From: Harmothoe impar | Taxonomy: Eukaryota; Annelida; Polychaeta; Phyllodocida; Polynoidae | Reading direction: 5' to 3' | Assembly: GCA_947462335.1 (NCBI GenBank) | Contig: OX381721.1 | Coordinates: forward strand, 33,408,303-33,472,302 | Length of the DNA stretch: 64,000 nt | Part shown: positions 1-12,500 of the stretch, piece after piece | Numbering within the stretch: position 1 is the first letter of the stretch | Layout: each line of letters opens with the position of its first letter | Translations under genes and position numbers: made by a program | The notes under the pieces: model-generated | Database searches by the model: none | What the model saw: the letters and a program-made list of their open reading frames with translations, nothing else | Told to the model about the DNA's origin: nothing

Positions 1-650
1 ATCAATTTTGTCAATTAATTGGAAGTTTGAGGCCTTCTTTTTCCCCTTTAACTAGTTTAGATAATAATTTCCCAGAATTTCTTACTATCATCTCTATTTT
101 CCTCCAGCGCGTCTCTCATATATTTGGCTTTTGCTCTGCATATAAACTTAACAACATTATTTCTTAGGCGCTTTGCAATAGCCCAATCCTCATGAGATTT
201 ACAGTCTATGTCATGAATCATTTCAATAATATGGTCTGTGATCCAAGGAGACCTGTCCTGTACTACCTTAAATACCTTAACAGGGCACATAATATTGAGT
301 TGTTTATTCAGAAGGTTCAAAATAAATTCCCACCTCTGATTTACATTGGCACACACGTCATACGGTCCCCAGTCTGCACCTTTGATACATGCTTTAAATA
401 GATCCATATTGTATTTTCCATAAGTCCTACCCGTGAAATTCACCTTGGTAGTAGTTACATAATGATCAACCACAGTTATTCCTACTACTAAATGGTCACT
501 AATATTCTAAGCTCTCGTAAACTTTTGAACATTTTAGAAGTATTAGTGATCACGCAATCCAGACAGGTTGCAGTCTCTTCATTGCTCCTTATTAGTACAT
601 CAATCAGTTGCTTAAGACCTAACAAATTAATACATTTTTTAACCATTATT
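1..650 (-). pseudogene. Non-LTR retrotransposon fragment (endonuclease end and linker)
   Basis: On the minus strand, 473-57 encodes 138 residues including NQRWEFILNLLNKQ and RSPWITDHI. This matches the part between endonuclease and reverse transcriptase in CR1/L2-like elements, and it resembles the same region of the retrotransposon at 48.3-49.3 kb (NEKWEYILAQ, REPWVSNHM). Further upstream, 645-510 reads CINLLGLKQLIDVLIRSN and CLDCVITN, typical of the C-terminal half of an exonuclease/endonuclease/phosphatase domain. It is joined after a one-base frameshift near 505 to the terminal ISDHLVVGI motif. No start, no reverse transcriptase and several breaks are visible, so this is a dead 5'-truncated copy cut by the window edge. 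Confidence 0.75.
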
Positions 651-2990
651 CTTTTTCTTACATCAAATTAGTTCACATCTTCTTATCTGACTTAATATTT
701 AAATACAGTAGGTGCAGTATGTTAATGGCTAAATTATTGCCAGGTGCCAGAGCAAAGGTAACTATGATAACTGTACCTACTTAACTCTGGATAATACATA
801 GAAACTACCATGAATGCTCCAATATAAGCCTGACCTGTATGTCAGCCTTGTGGGAATGTTATAAGCTGATCAGGACATTTGGTTATGGCAACTTTTGCAG
901 TCTATACTAAAAAGCTTTTCACCATGCAGGACATTCAGTCCTGCAGACTTGTAAATCTGCAGGCCCGGCTAAATGTTTGCAGGCCCGGATACCCGGGGGA
1001 AATGTAGAGAGGGAATAATGTTAAATGGAAGTTACTGGCATATCTAAATCATATCAAAAATCATAATTTATAAACTTTTGTGTCTTTTTTACATAATATT
1101 CAGGCTCTCTAGTTTACTCTCCTAAAACCTTGATAATGGTCAGATTTACAAGCCGTAAAAACTGGCATGTAGCCCAGGATCACAGCGAGTCATTGGGACC
1201 GGCAGACACAAACTTTTTGCTGGTCCAGCAGGCTTTTAGCTACCCCCAAATGAAGGACGTACCTCAAAGGAACCCCATACCTCGACTGAGCAATGCCCTT
1301 CAAATGAAACCTGGAGTTTTAGATTTCAAATTACTGTATCTTAATTTCAAATTAAATTCTAATTGTTATCTCCATTGTAATGAGTTAGATTTTCTCTTGC
1401 AACCAGTGTTTTCATATTCAAAATTGAGCAACTACGGCCTTTCTTAATTGAATAAACACCATACACAAGATAAAGAAGTGTGGTGTCATGTCTAACATAA
1501 TTCCATTTGCTAAGTTAGTCCCACACCTAATTAAATTGAAATTACTGAGAAAATGTATATAAAGCAACCGCCAGGAGGAAAAGTCTGCCCTCATTCCCGG
1601 GGTCTGTAAGCCCCCCGCCCCCCCTCCTTACTGCATGGGGAAGCTGTGAAGATGCCGGCCAACTCACCCCCCCCCCCCCACACACACACTTTCTTATATA
1701 ACTGTACCTCAATTGAGGGACATCCCTCAATGGAGGTAGGTTGCTCCTTTCAGTGTTGGGACTCAACCTGCTTAGCCGGCTTTAGCCGTTGTCCAGCACG
1801 TTTGCGTATAGACTGCTTTTGTTCTGTAGTACATATCTTAAAACCTGTGCATGCTGTCCCTAAGAGGTGTGCCGTTAAGGAGCCTGCAAGATGTATATAA
1901 TTAAAACATGTCTAGAAGTAGTGACTGTAAGGGGGCGTTTGTATGTGCCATTAGTATATGGCATCTGTACGCAGCATTTGTATATGGCATCTGGACGCAG
2001 CATTTGGATGTGGCATTTGGATGCAGCATTTGGATGTGACATTTGGATGGGCATTTGGATGCGAATCAAAAAATTGACAACACCTAACCCATTCATGTTT
2101 AAGCCCATTCACGGTAGTCTTGAGCATCAAAGGTGTTCCAGAGAGTAAGGGGATAGCGTTTTAAGACTAAGGGAAATATACCAAGACTACAGGAGTTATG
2201 CTTTTAGAGACTATACAATTTTTGTCAAGGCATATTTTCCAGTTCCCTTGTTGCAATTCATACAGTGTGCAGTGAGGATGGTCATTTTGAAAAGTAGAAC
2301 TTAGTGGGTGAGTTGAGATTACTTTCAGCTGATGGTTTGGAGGGCGAACCCAACTTGTAATAAATTACTCATCCCTCATGACTTACTTGTCCATAGTGTT
2401 TGTCTGCCAGACACCAGCTTGTTCAGTCAGCTCAATTTGACTTGTAAATCATGCTTTACGCTATACACCAGAAAACTCCCATCCTTGTTGCCTTTAATGT
2501 CACTACCTATTAAAACTCTAGATGTTCATTTTAGGGTGAAATATCTTTCAATCTCAAAATAAATTGCTCTATATTGGTAGCCATCACATCCCGGCTGACA
2601 AAAATATGTAATTTTACGTCAAAATAATGTTGTATAACATTAAATAACATTTTGCCACAATAAGGAACCATAGAGAGATGTTATATAACATTGTATAATG
2701 TGTTTTGTTCACTGGCTTTACTTACCATTCAATGAAACTAATGTTATTGATGAGAGTGCATGGCATGAGATACTGTTTGCTAACTCCCCTGTGTTTTCTA
2801 ACTACCCTGTGCCTGTGTGTGTTTGTGTCTATAGCCATGTGGTTCAACTTCCCCCCTACAGAGGGTGTGCTTGTGCATGGGATGGTGGTTCAGGGCTCTC
2901 ACACAAGGGGGCAGCACTGTCTTCAATGTGAGCTGGAAACTGTCCAGCTTCCATCAGGATGGGTCAGATCTAGAAACAGATTTTTCCAGT
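651..2990. other. Intergenic stretch without a recognisable gene
   Basis: AT-rich sequence with no ORF showing a domain, codon bias or splice-linked exons. It contains a C run at about 1667-1680 next to a short CA repeat, and a small array at about 1965-2062 in which GCATTTGGATG-like units recur six or more times. Nothing else is supportable. Confidence 0.5.
1965..2062. repeat. Short degenerate minisatellite (GCATTTGGATG units)
   Basis: Units of about 11-12 bp reading GCATTTGGATGTG, GCATTTGGATGCA and similar repeat head to tail. No coding constraint is seen. Confidence 0.6.
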
Positions 2991-2991
2991 T

Positions 2992-3890
2992 AAGGTGAAT
3001 CGCTACCTGTTGAAAATGAACCCACTGCGCAGGTCTCTGCGCATGCAGCTTAAAAGTATTATAAAAAGAATGGGCCCAAATTGCACAGTCTTATACACAT
3101 ATAAGTTTCCTATGTCATATACGAAAATTAGGCAAATTCAAGTAAACTTAAGCATTTTATGGGACTTTTAATATTTGCTATATTTGTTACCGATAATATT
3201 TCCTATTTTTTACATGAATTAGTGCATTGGCATTAATTACCAATGAATCTTCTTAGAAATACTATAGATCTTATCATGTTTCTTAAGACAGTCAATGTCA
3301 TTTAATGATGACATTTTAGTGCCAGATTTTGATGATATTACCCATCATACAGTGCTCTGAATATGAAATCTAGTCCGGTTTTGCATTATTTTTTATTTTC
3401 AAAGGCCCAAAACCCTAAAATTATACACGGGACCACCCCTCAAAAATAACTTTCATATGTTAGCAAATGATCTGAACTAATTTCTGAGATAGTTAAAAAA
3501 ACTGAATACTATTTTTAGCCAATAAGCCTACAAAATAATGACAATTTATTCTTACCTTTTCCCAAAACATCAAATTTTTACCCAGAATGCCATTGCATGA
3601 AATTATTTTTGCAGTAAAGTGGAACATATAGGCGTTTCACATGTGAGGTTTCACATTTCTCTGCATAAATGTTGATATGAAAAAAAATCATGGAAGTTCA
3701 CAATTTTTTCCATTTTTTTGTGAAAAAAGAAAAAACTTTAATTTTTCAAAATTCTGTATTTAAAAAAGTAGCTCGGGACCCCCCTATTTTTCTCTGCATT
3801 ATCTAATTCTATATACTTTAGACTGTGTGTAGAAAAAAAATAGAGAGATTCTGTTAATTTTGATCAAAGGGTAGCGACCCACCTTAACCA
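2992..3890. repeat. MITE-like element, ends TTAAGGTG..CGCTACC
   Basis: The left end reads TTAAGGTGAATCGCTACC and the right end is its approximate reverse complement, GGTAGCGACCCACCTTAA. The interior is AT-rich and non-coding. Part of it (about 3360-3440, with AAAGGCCCAAAACCCTAAAA) recurs inverted near 30670-30740, so this is a dispersed family. No transposase is visible. Confidence 0.55.
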
Positions 3891-6349
3891 CCTCAGATTT
3901 CTTTTTTCTTAACATTTGGCATGCAATAGACCAATGTATGCTAAGTACCAAAAGTAAACATTGCTTTCATATACTGAGAGGTTTCCAAGTGGTGATATTA
4001 TTTGCGTGGGGGCAGCTTGCTCATCAATTGAGATGTTAAGGCTTGTTAATTGCCAGAAATCTACTATGTAGCGACTATGGTAACTAGAAACATACTGCTC
4101 ACTTCAGAAACTCACGTATGGATTAGCATGGTTTGGAAACACTTATATCACTACTACCAGTGAACCTTTTAAAGTAGGGAGGCACCAAACATGAGAGAAA
4201 AAAATACCAGCCAGAAAAATCTTGTGTTGTAAAATCAACACAGTTAAATGCCTTATCGTAGGACACTAATTTCTGATATTTGAGTGTACAGAGCTTATGC
4301 ACAAATGATAAGTTACTTTGTTTAAAGACGACAGGGGTGCTGTGAGTGCCTCCTATCAGAATAACACAACTTTAGCAGATATTTCGGGCATGTGGACACA
4401 CTTGGACAAACATGAAATTATGATGCAACTTCTACAAATAATAGGATGGCATGTGCTAAATAAATATTCATAAAATGTAATAAGAAGAAAGGTATTCAAT
4501 CATGAGATAAATAAGAGTTACACAAATGTGACAATCTTGTTTATGGTCATGACATATGTTGGGCAGCAAACAGTGTACCTGTCCTTGCATTACATTACCA
4601 TTTCCATCCCCCATCTAATGACAAGTCCACTTGTTGAATTCAAAAGCTTTATTTTTTGACAGTTTAGCAGTTAACATGCGCATTAGGGGAAAACAATTGC
4701 TGTCCTATTATTAACAATGCTGAAACAACATTTTCAATTTTTGGCAATATAACAGTATATCTACTGAAATCTGATTAACGTTATTGTAAGTGCCAAGGCC
4801 TTACTTGAATTGCACTGAACTGATATTATTTATTCATCCTGGAATATCTAAATGGGGGCAGGCTAGGACTTGCTAGCGAGAGTGGAAAATTGTATACTTG
4901 ATAGTTAGTAGTTCCATGATATTAAGGAAATATGTAAATGCTGTTATGAGGAACAGTTATCCACTTTAGGCAATCAAAAGCAGTGCCTTAATAGGATAAC
5001 CAGGGTGCATCAAGCCCAACACAGCAAGAATGGATGACTTTTTAAAAATTAAATGTAACATAACCTGTCCATAAGGACCTATCATGTAATTATACTCATT
5101 AATTATTGTATGTTCATTGAACACCACGAGCTGGATTATTATTAAAACATGCCCTGGGCTAATGTAATAATTCAGGATAAATAAATGAAATTTCAACTTC
5201 AACTTCAATGCTAGTTTGCTTATGTACTCTCGTCTTGTTAAGTATTTTGTGTGTTAGTTAAGATAAGATTGTACGTCGTCTCATTCTTTCTTCCTCCTTC
5301 TAAAGTCTTTCTATGGCTGGGTAGGTAGACCCTACCTCCACACATGACGGAACCCTGCTGCTCATAAAATAACTTTTTACTATTCCTTATATCGTTTTCT
5401 TCTATCTCAACAAATCAAAATCTTGACCCTTACTGTTCCCCATTGCCTCCTGTCTACCTACTCTTTTCTCTACTTTTCTATTCTTACTCATACCTTGATT
5501 TACAAACTAGTTATTCCTGTAGTTATAGCTACTTAGGATAAATGGGTTTTGAAATTCCAAACTATATTATGTTGGCAAGAATTATATTAGTAGATTAAGT
5601 GGTAGTATAATTGGTAAGTACTTCATCCTACAGTAAACATATATATTCTTGCGGGAAAAAATTCTTATGAATTTGGCAAAATATACAATTCTGTGTGTTT
5701 TAAAGTTAGGATTTCTGAGATTTTGCTTTTGATTTGATATTGTATAGATATTCACTCAGGACATGAGGTCACAGATTTCAATTTCCACTAAATTTGTATA
5801 AATAGTTACAGCCCAAAAGTAAATATGATTACAATGTTCTACAGCTAAGGAAGATGTATAACATGAGGATAAATAGAGTGAATACTCCGCCATTGTCACA
5901 GTGTTAACATGTACTACTGATTAGGGGGGGTCAGTTAGTCCTGGATATTTTCATAATTTGACTGTTGGAAAATTGTCTTAGTCTCGGATATGCAGGTTTC
6001 TTTGTCTATTTTGTTCAATTTATGGGCAACAGATATTCAAGACTTTTCTCATAGAACGGATCCCTATACCCTCTTATCAAGAGCCTCAATGCACTATATG
6101 CTATCTGGTCTCTTCATTGACGAGAGTTAGCTTATTTCACTCTGTACCTTTTTTTTTACTTTGGATATATAAGAATTGCTGATCTTAATTTTTCCACAGT
6201 ATCACATAGATTGTTACTTATTGGAAATAACATTTGTCTAAAATCTAATTAGTCAGGTAAAACAACACCATCCATCAATAAAACATATTATTTTAACCAA
6301 ATATATGATCCATTATGGCCAAGCTTTACTCCACCGGATTCTATTGGAT
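3891..6349. other. 3' intergenic region of protease A, no gene recognised
   Basis: AT-rich, with only short ORFs lacking any recognisable motif. I could not identify a clear poly(A) signal for protease A among the candidate AT-rich sites below 6350. Confidence 0.45.
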
Positions 6350-6511
6350 TCAGACTTTGCTGATTGTCTCCTTGATCCAGCAGCTGTAGGGACTGACTCG
6401 AGTGAATACCGCCGGGAATTTCCCGGGTGCTGGTGAAAAGACGAACGAGGCGATACCGGCCTGCACCCATCTGTTTCCCTTCTTACACACCAGGGGGCTG
6501 CCACTGTCACC
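6350..6511 (-). CDS. Protease A coding exon 8 (GDSGS exon)
   Basis: Starts in phase 0 right after an acceptor (ATCATTCAG) and encodes 53 residues from GDSGSPLVC to ETISKV plus stop. It carries the nucleophile Ser252 and Cys258 (Cys201 equivalent). It has the same 162 nt length as the last exon of protease B. Confidence 0.9.
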   Translation of the reverse strand, partial: GDSGSPLVCKKGNRWVQAGIASFVFSPAPGKFPAVFTRVSPYSCWIKETISKV

Positions 6512-9500
6512 CTGAATGATGAAAACAATGGAGGTCAGGTAGGATTCATCAGTGCAAATATTTTGGGAATTATTGGCTTGTGGATGGATATTCATAATTC
6601 CATTCAACATTTTCAAATATTCTAGAGTATCTGAACCAGGGCTTTGGTGATTTATTCAACAGGACTGTAAATTACACATTTCCTATGTTAAAGCAATGGC
6701 ACTGTCATATTTCATGAAAAAATAAATGTCCATATTATATGCTTACGTCATAGTATCATATCATTTCATTCAAATCTGTGCTTAGCATTTCAAAAGTTGA
6801 TATGATATTTGAGTTACAAGAGCAGCAATGTTGCGTTGACATATAAGACTTTCACATTCTTAGGCGATATTTTTGACACTCTTTTATTGATTTCAATGGA
6901 AATTCATTGAAATGAGCTTATTTCCATTTCAATTAAACGGGCCGTTGGTTTAGGGCACTGGGCTTTGGTGTGGCCCCGGATTGGGTTCAGATCAGGTTTT
7001 GGACGGGCTGAACACGGGCTCAAATCGGGTTTTTGGACGGGCTTCTCGAATGGGGTTCAGATCGGGTTTTGGATGGGCTGCCCAAATTGGGTTCAGATCG
7101 GGGTTTTGACAGGCTAAAACTGGGCTCAGATCGGGTTTTTGGATGGGCTGTCTGAATTAGGTTCAGATCGGGTTCTGGATGGGCTGAAAGCAGGCTCAGA
7201 TCGGTTTTTGGATGGGCTACTCAGATCAGGTTTTGGACGGGCTGCCCGAATTGGGTTCAGATCCGGTTTTTGACATGCTGAAAGCGGGCTCAGATCGGGT
7301 TTTTGGACGGGCTGCCCAAATTGGGCTCAGATTGGGTTTTTGGACGGGCTGCCCGAATTGCATTTAGATCGGGTTTTGGGCGGGCTGCCCAAATTGGGCC
7401 TGATTGTTTTTTGGACGGGCTGGCCAATGTGGTGCCACAGCACCAGCTGATAATTATGGGTTTTTAGAATCTATTCAATCATTTCCCAATATTTTCTTGT
7501 ATTTGTCAAATAAGATAGGTCCTGCTAATCAACCCTAAGGCATAATCATACTCTTCCGGTCCTATTATGGAAGTACCAAGCAGGCCTATTATCATTAGGT
7601 TTAAGCTACATGCAGCATAGACAAGCTTCAATTGTGTACACTGGCCATCGTTCATACCTACATGGAGCATATGAGTCTGGTGTTAAGTAAATTGTAATGC
7701 CACAGAAATAGTGTCTACACCGGTAGCTGCTTAGAGAACCACCTTTTTATCATTCAAATATATAGTCTATCTTATTTTCAAACTGTGAGCACATCATTCT
7801 ATTTATTATTTCCTATTCTACATCACTTTAACCTTTTCTTGTATTATTGTATAATGTCAATTTCATCTGGCTCTGTTGGAAAACTCCCTATACTGTATTG
7901 TAGTGACATTTGGTGTCACTGATCAGAACTACTAGACCAGTTGCCCTGTCCAAACCCAACCCAAGCCCACATCGAGCAGCCCACTTTGAAACTGATCTGA
8001 GCCCAAATTGGGAAGGCCGATTGGGGCCACACTTCAGCCCAGCAATCTGCCCTACATGAACCCAAAACGGGCAGCCCTCTTTGATACTGATCTGAGCCCA
8101 ACTGGCACTTCCCGCTTTGAAACCAATCTGAGCCCAAAACGTGCAGCCTGCGTTGAAACTGTTCTGAGCCCAAATCCGGCAGCCTGGTCAGGGCCACATT
8201 TCAGTCCAGCCATCTGACAACATGAAACCCAGCTCAGTTTTGCCCAACGTCAAACAGCCAATCTGAGTTAAAACCAAATTGGCCTCGTGCGGGCTTGCTA
8301 CTAGGGTAACCTTGGTATTACAGTATATTTGTGATTTGACATTTTCTAATGGAGTTATTTGCTCACCTGACAGATGCCCATGCCTTTCTCTAAATGTCCT
8401 GCACAGAAACGTGTGAAGACCTGCATTTTCCAGAAGGTCTCACAGAGTGTGTCGTTGACCTTAGGGAGCATCACCTGGAACGCTACATCAGTCACACCAC
8501 CACCTGGTGAGACAAATACAAACTAACATTACACCTTATGGGATAAACACAAACTAACATTACTCCTGGTGGGATAAAAACAAAATAACTTTTTGCCCAA
8601 TTACAGTGGTAGGTTCCAGGAAAGCAATTTTACTAAAATGATTCAGTATAATATAGCAGAATGTAATATTTGATATTATATTGCACTGTACGTTGGGACC
8701 TCAATGCATGCTATGACCCACCTTTCTCGCTGCAGCCCCATCCTGTGAACATACACTCCTGGTCGTCCTGTGGGAAGTCTTGGTCGAGAGACGAGGCAAT
8801 CTCCACCTGCTGGATGGCCTCCACGTTGTTGGGGTCTACGGGCACGGGTTTAGTCAGATGCATCAGCGCTAGGTCATGCAGCATTACTTCTGTAAAATAC
8901 AGGTTCATGTAACATATGTCAATTTAAAACTTAGATGATGACTCTCCATTGCTATGCCTGAAGATGTAAATTTACTAAGAAAACAACAGTTATTAAATTA
9001 CCTTTGTCATCATTAGGCTATCCATCTGACCACAACTATTTATATCAAATTTAGTACATCCAATGATCTCAAAACATATCCAGGATGTTGACCAACACCA
9101 TATTTCCCCTCCTACCTATTCCATTCATATTTGTTTTCATTCTGCTCAAATTCTATGACTAGGATAGTGAGACTTGAGGACTAGGCACCCACCCATCTTC
9201 TCACTGCCTTTGTGAATTATATCGGGTTCTCACATTCCTCCCTAGATATATAGACAAAGGTGCACGAGTAGAGTTCCTCACTGTGGGTTATTTCACTAGG
9301 CGAGTGGGGAACTTGACGAGTGTACGGTCAGGTGTCCTGAAACAAACCTTTTCTGGCCTCATCAAAGATTCAGACTTTTTTGATATAGGGACACGATCAT
9401 TGTACTCACTGTTAGGGCCGATCTTAGATTGGTACTGGGGGTGTACCACGATCTGGTCCACTTTCATTTTCCAGTCCTTTAACTCGTCTTCATTTAAAAT

Positions 9501-12500
9501 GTCTCCAAAGAAGCCCTTCAATTTGTCCCATGAGGAGGACTGAAGCATAGATTAGTTTGACGATTAGTGTTCAATAAGAGTTAGTCCCAGGAATGCAATA
9601 GTACAGAACTAATTCAGTAGCCAATCAAAAACATTTTCCAATTTAGAACAAGCCCAATACTCCAAAGGGTGCATGTGTTTCCTGTAAGAAATATAGCATA
9701 ATATTACTATTTCAACAAAAACGGAAGAGACACATGCCCACAGCTATGTCAAAATGTGTGAATAGATTATTAAGCTTTTAAACCCTTCTTGCCATTGCAA
9801 TTGCCTTACTTTCCAGGTATTTGGCTATCATGAGTAATCAGTACTGAGATATGTGACTTATATTTATCCCAGAAAAAGACTCCACCCTCCTTACCTCTCT
9901 CTCTAAGTCAGCTAAGCCTACCGTCCATTCTTCGGGTTTAGTCGTACCACTGTAAGAAAATATTTAATTGAGATGAAAAACATGCAAAGTGGATTTTGTG
10001 ATGAACATTTGATAGTATAGCCTAAAGAGAACATTCTGTAAGTTTAAAAGCTAGTTTCAATCTTTATTAATTCAGAAATTATTTGATATGCTTATGTGTG
10101 TTTAAGATTACCCGACCCTATATGGCAAAAAAGGGGTCAACTCTAAAACATTTCTTTTTTAAACCCAACATATCTACCCTAGATCGTAAGGTACTGTGAT
10201 AGTACTTTATTTCGCTGGGTTTATGGTTGGATACGAGTCTCTTGTCTTTCATTCGTCATATATATTGTGGTTAGTTTATTTATTTTATTTTTTTCTCAAT
10301 TGGCTTATGTCGAGTCAATATATATCTAATAAACAGGCAGGTAGAATCCAGCCCAAGTCCATATAACGTATTGTGCTTTATTCAGTCTCCAGAATTACCT
10401 TTAACCAATATTTTCCCTATATTCACGGAAATACTACAGTATAGAATAAATACCCCTGAATTAGTCTTTTTGCCACCTCTGAGAAAATATACACCCTTGA
10501 ATATAAGTACTTTCACAGTAGGTGATTTGAATAGCCAATTTTACTTCAGAAATGTCCCCTCCCCAACCTGCTGGTTTACTTACATACAGTGGGCTGCTGT
10601 GAGGATCCACTCTGCACTGATCAGAGAGCCTCCACAGAACCCACGAGCCGTTGCCCCGTCAAGTTGGAAATAAACCTACACCAAGAAAAGAAAACATTTT
10701 GCGTCAGGTGAACCATGAATAGAATTCTCTTGACGATCCTAAGCACTGTAAGCTTACTTTGAGCAACACTTCCTTCCCCATCCCCCCCCCCCAAAAAAGA
10801 AGATAATAAACCCATACAGATACATAGCCCGAGGTCCAAGATGACCTGTCTGAATGAAAGGTTTCTGCATGAATGGTACCTTGGATCATATCACACGAGG
10901 CAGAGGTGGAGAAACCAGGAATTCAGACTAATTAGAGTGAATCTCTGTGTTTATTTCATGCAATTATTGATAAATTATATATAAAATGACATTTAAAGAT
11001 TTGTTTCATTATTCTATTCTAGTGATGTCATCATGGAAAAGCAACTCATGGAAAATAAGCATCAGTTTTTCCATGGGGGTGTGGAGAGCGGCCATTCTAC
11101 CAATTAAGCATAGTAAGTTTGTTTCTACACTTGAAATAAATCCAGAATCTCCAATATACATTGATAGATTAATATCTAGACGGCAACCATACCGCATTAC
11201 TTTGTTTTTACGACAAAGCGTTCATACTGTGAGTTAATAAACTCTGCCACATTGCTCACCCCGTCTCAAGACAAGCAGAATGTAATTTAAAGTTAAAGTT
11301 AAACCTCAATATAAGCATTAGTAGCATATGCTTAATCCACAAATCCAAGCGAGTTTTCTCTATAACCTACGGTGAGTGAGACTAGCCATGGCGCTGATAG
11401 TTCCTTGGCTTTTTCACCACCAATCACGCGCCTCAACAGACTCTCTAATTCCTGCATCTCACGGGTCTCCTCATCTGTAAGAGAGTATAGCATTAATCAT
11501 ACTGCTAAATAACCTTAACTCTTCCTTTACCAGGCTCCACATAAAGACACCCCTCCCAAAACCAGATTTTTTCAGATGAAATTCAAATGGGATATTGAGA
11601 TTTAGGGGATGGCCTAACCTTTTAGAAACTGAAGGACTTTTGTAAATATCCAAACTAGAAGTACATCTGTGACAAACTGAACAATAAAGTGAGATACCCA
11701 AATCGCCCTAAGTGTTCCAATTAGGGAGATAAAGCCCTATTTGAAATTAATTATAACTTATTTTAGTGTATATGTTGCCATTGAAACTTACATTTAGGCC
11801 AGAATGCATTAAAATAGACCTTGAATTTTTGCCCTAAATATTGCTCAAATTATATTGAAAATGAGTTAAATATCATCAAAGTTCAGATGTCAGATGACTA
11901 CTGTCAGAAAAAATCATGGGATTCTATGAACTTTTAAGCAAACCACAGGGGGTCAGAAATCGACGAAAATCGGCCAAAAATCGGCCGATTTTGTGCATAA
12001 ATGCGCGATCGGTCCTGAGGGGTAAATTCGCATAAATGCGCGATCGGGAAAGGAAGAGTTAAAAGAAAAGCCCAACGTAATTTCATGCGACATTCTATCC
12101 CTAGTATTGGTTTTAATTTTTTATCTATGAAAATAGTGATGTCACAAGAGAACAAAAACGCAACAAGCCTTATTAATCCTATACAAATATGGTACATTGT
12201 AGTATCATTTAGACACTCAATCCCTGAAAAAGGAGTTAGTCATTGTCTTTATCAAGTACTTATACACCATTTTCCTTTTCCATTTTACAAAGAGAGTTTC
12301 TAAGTAGGCCACAAAAGCCGATATAAATGAAACAAATAGAAAGCATAAAATCGTCTCCACCTACTCTGCCCTGTGATTAGCCCTCGAGTGGCCCTTAATT
12401 AGCTGTTAAAGCACACTCACAGTCCAAATATTGCAAATCAATACCAATAAGGGTAATGGAAAGCCACATTGAATTACGCTGGTCTTTTCTTTTAAAGGGC

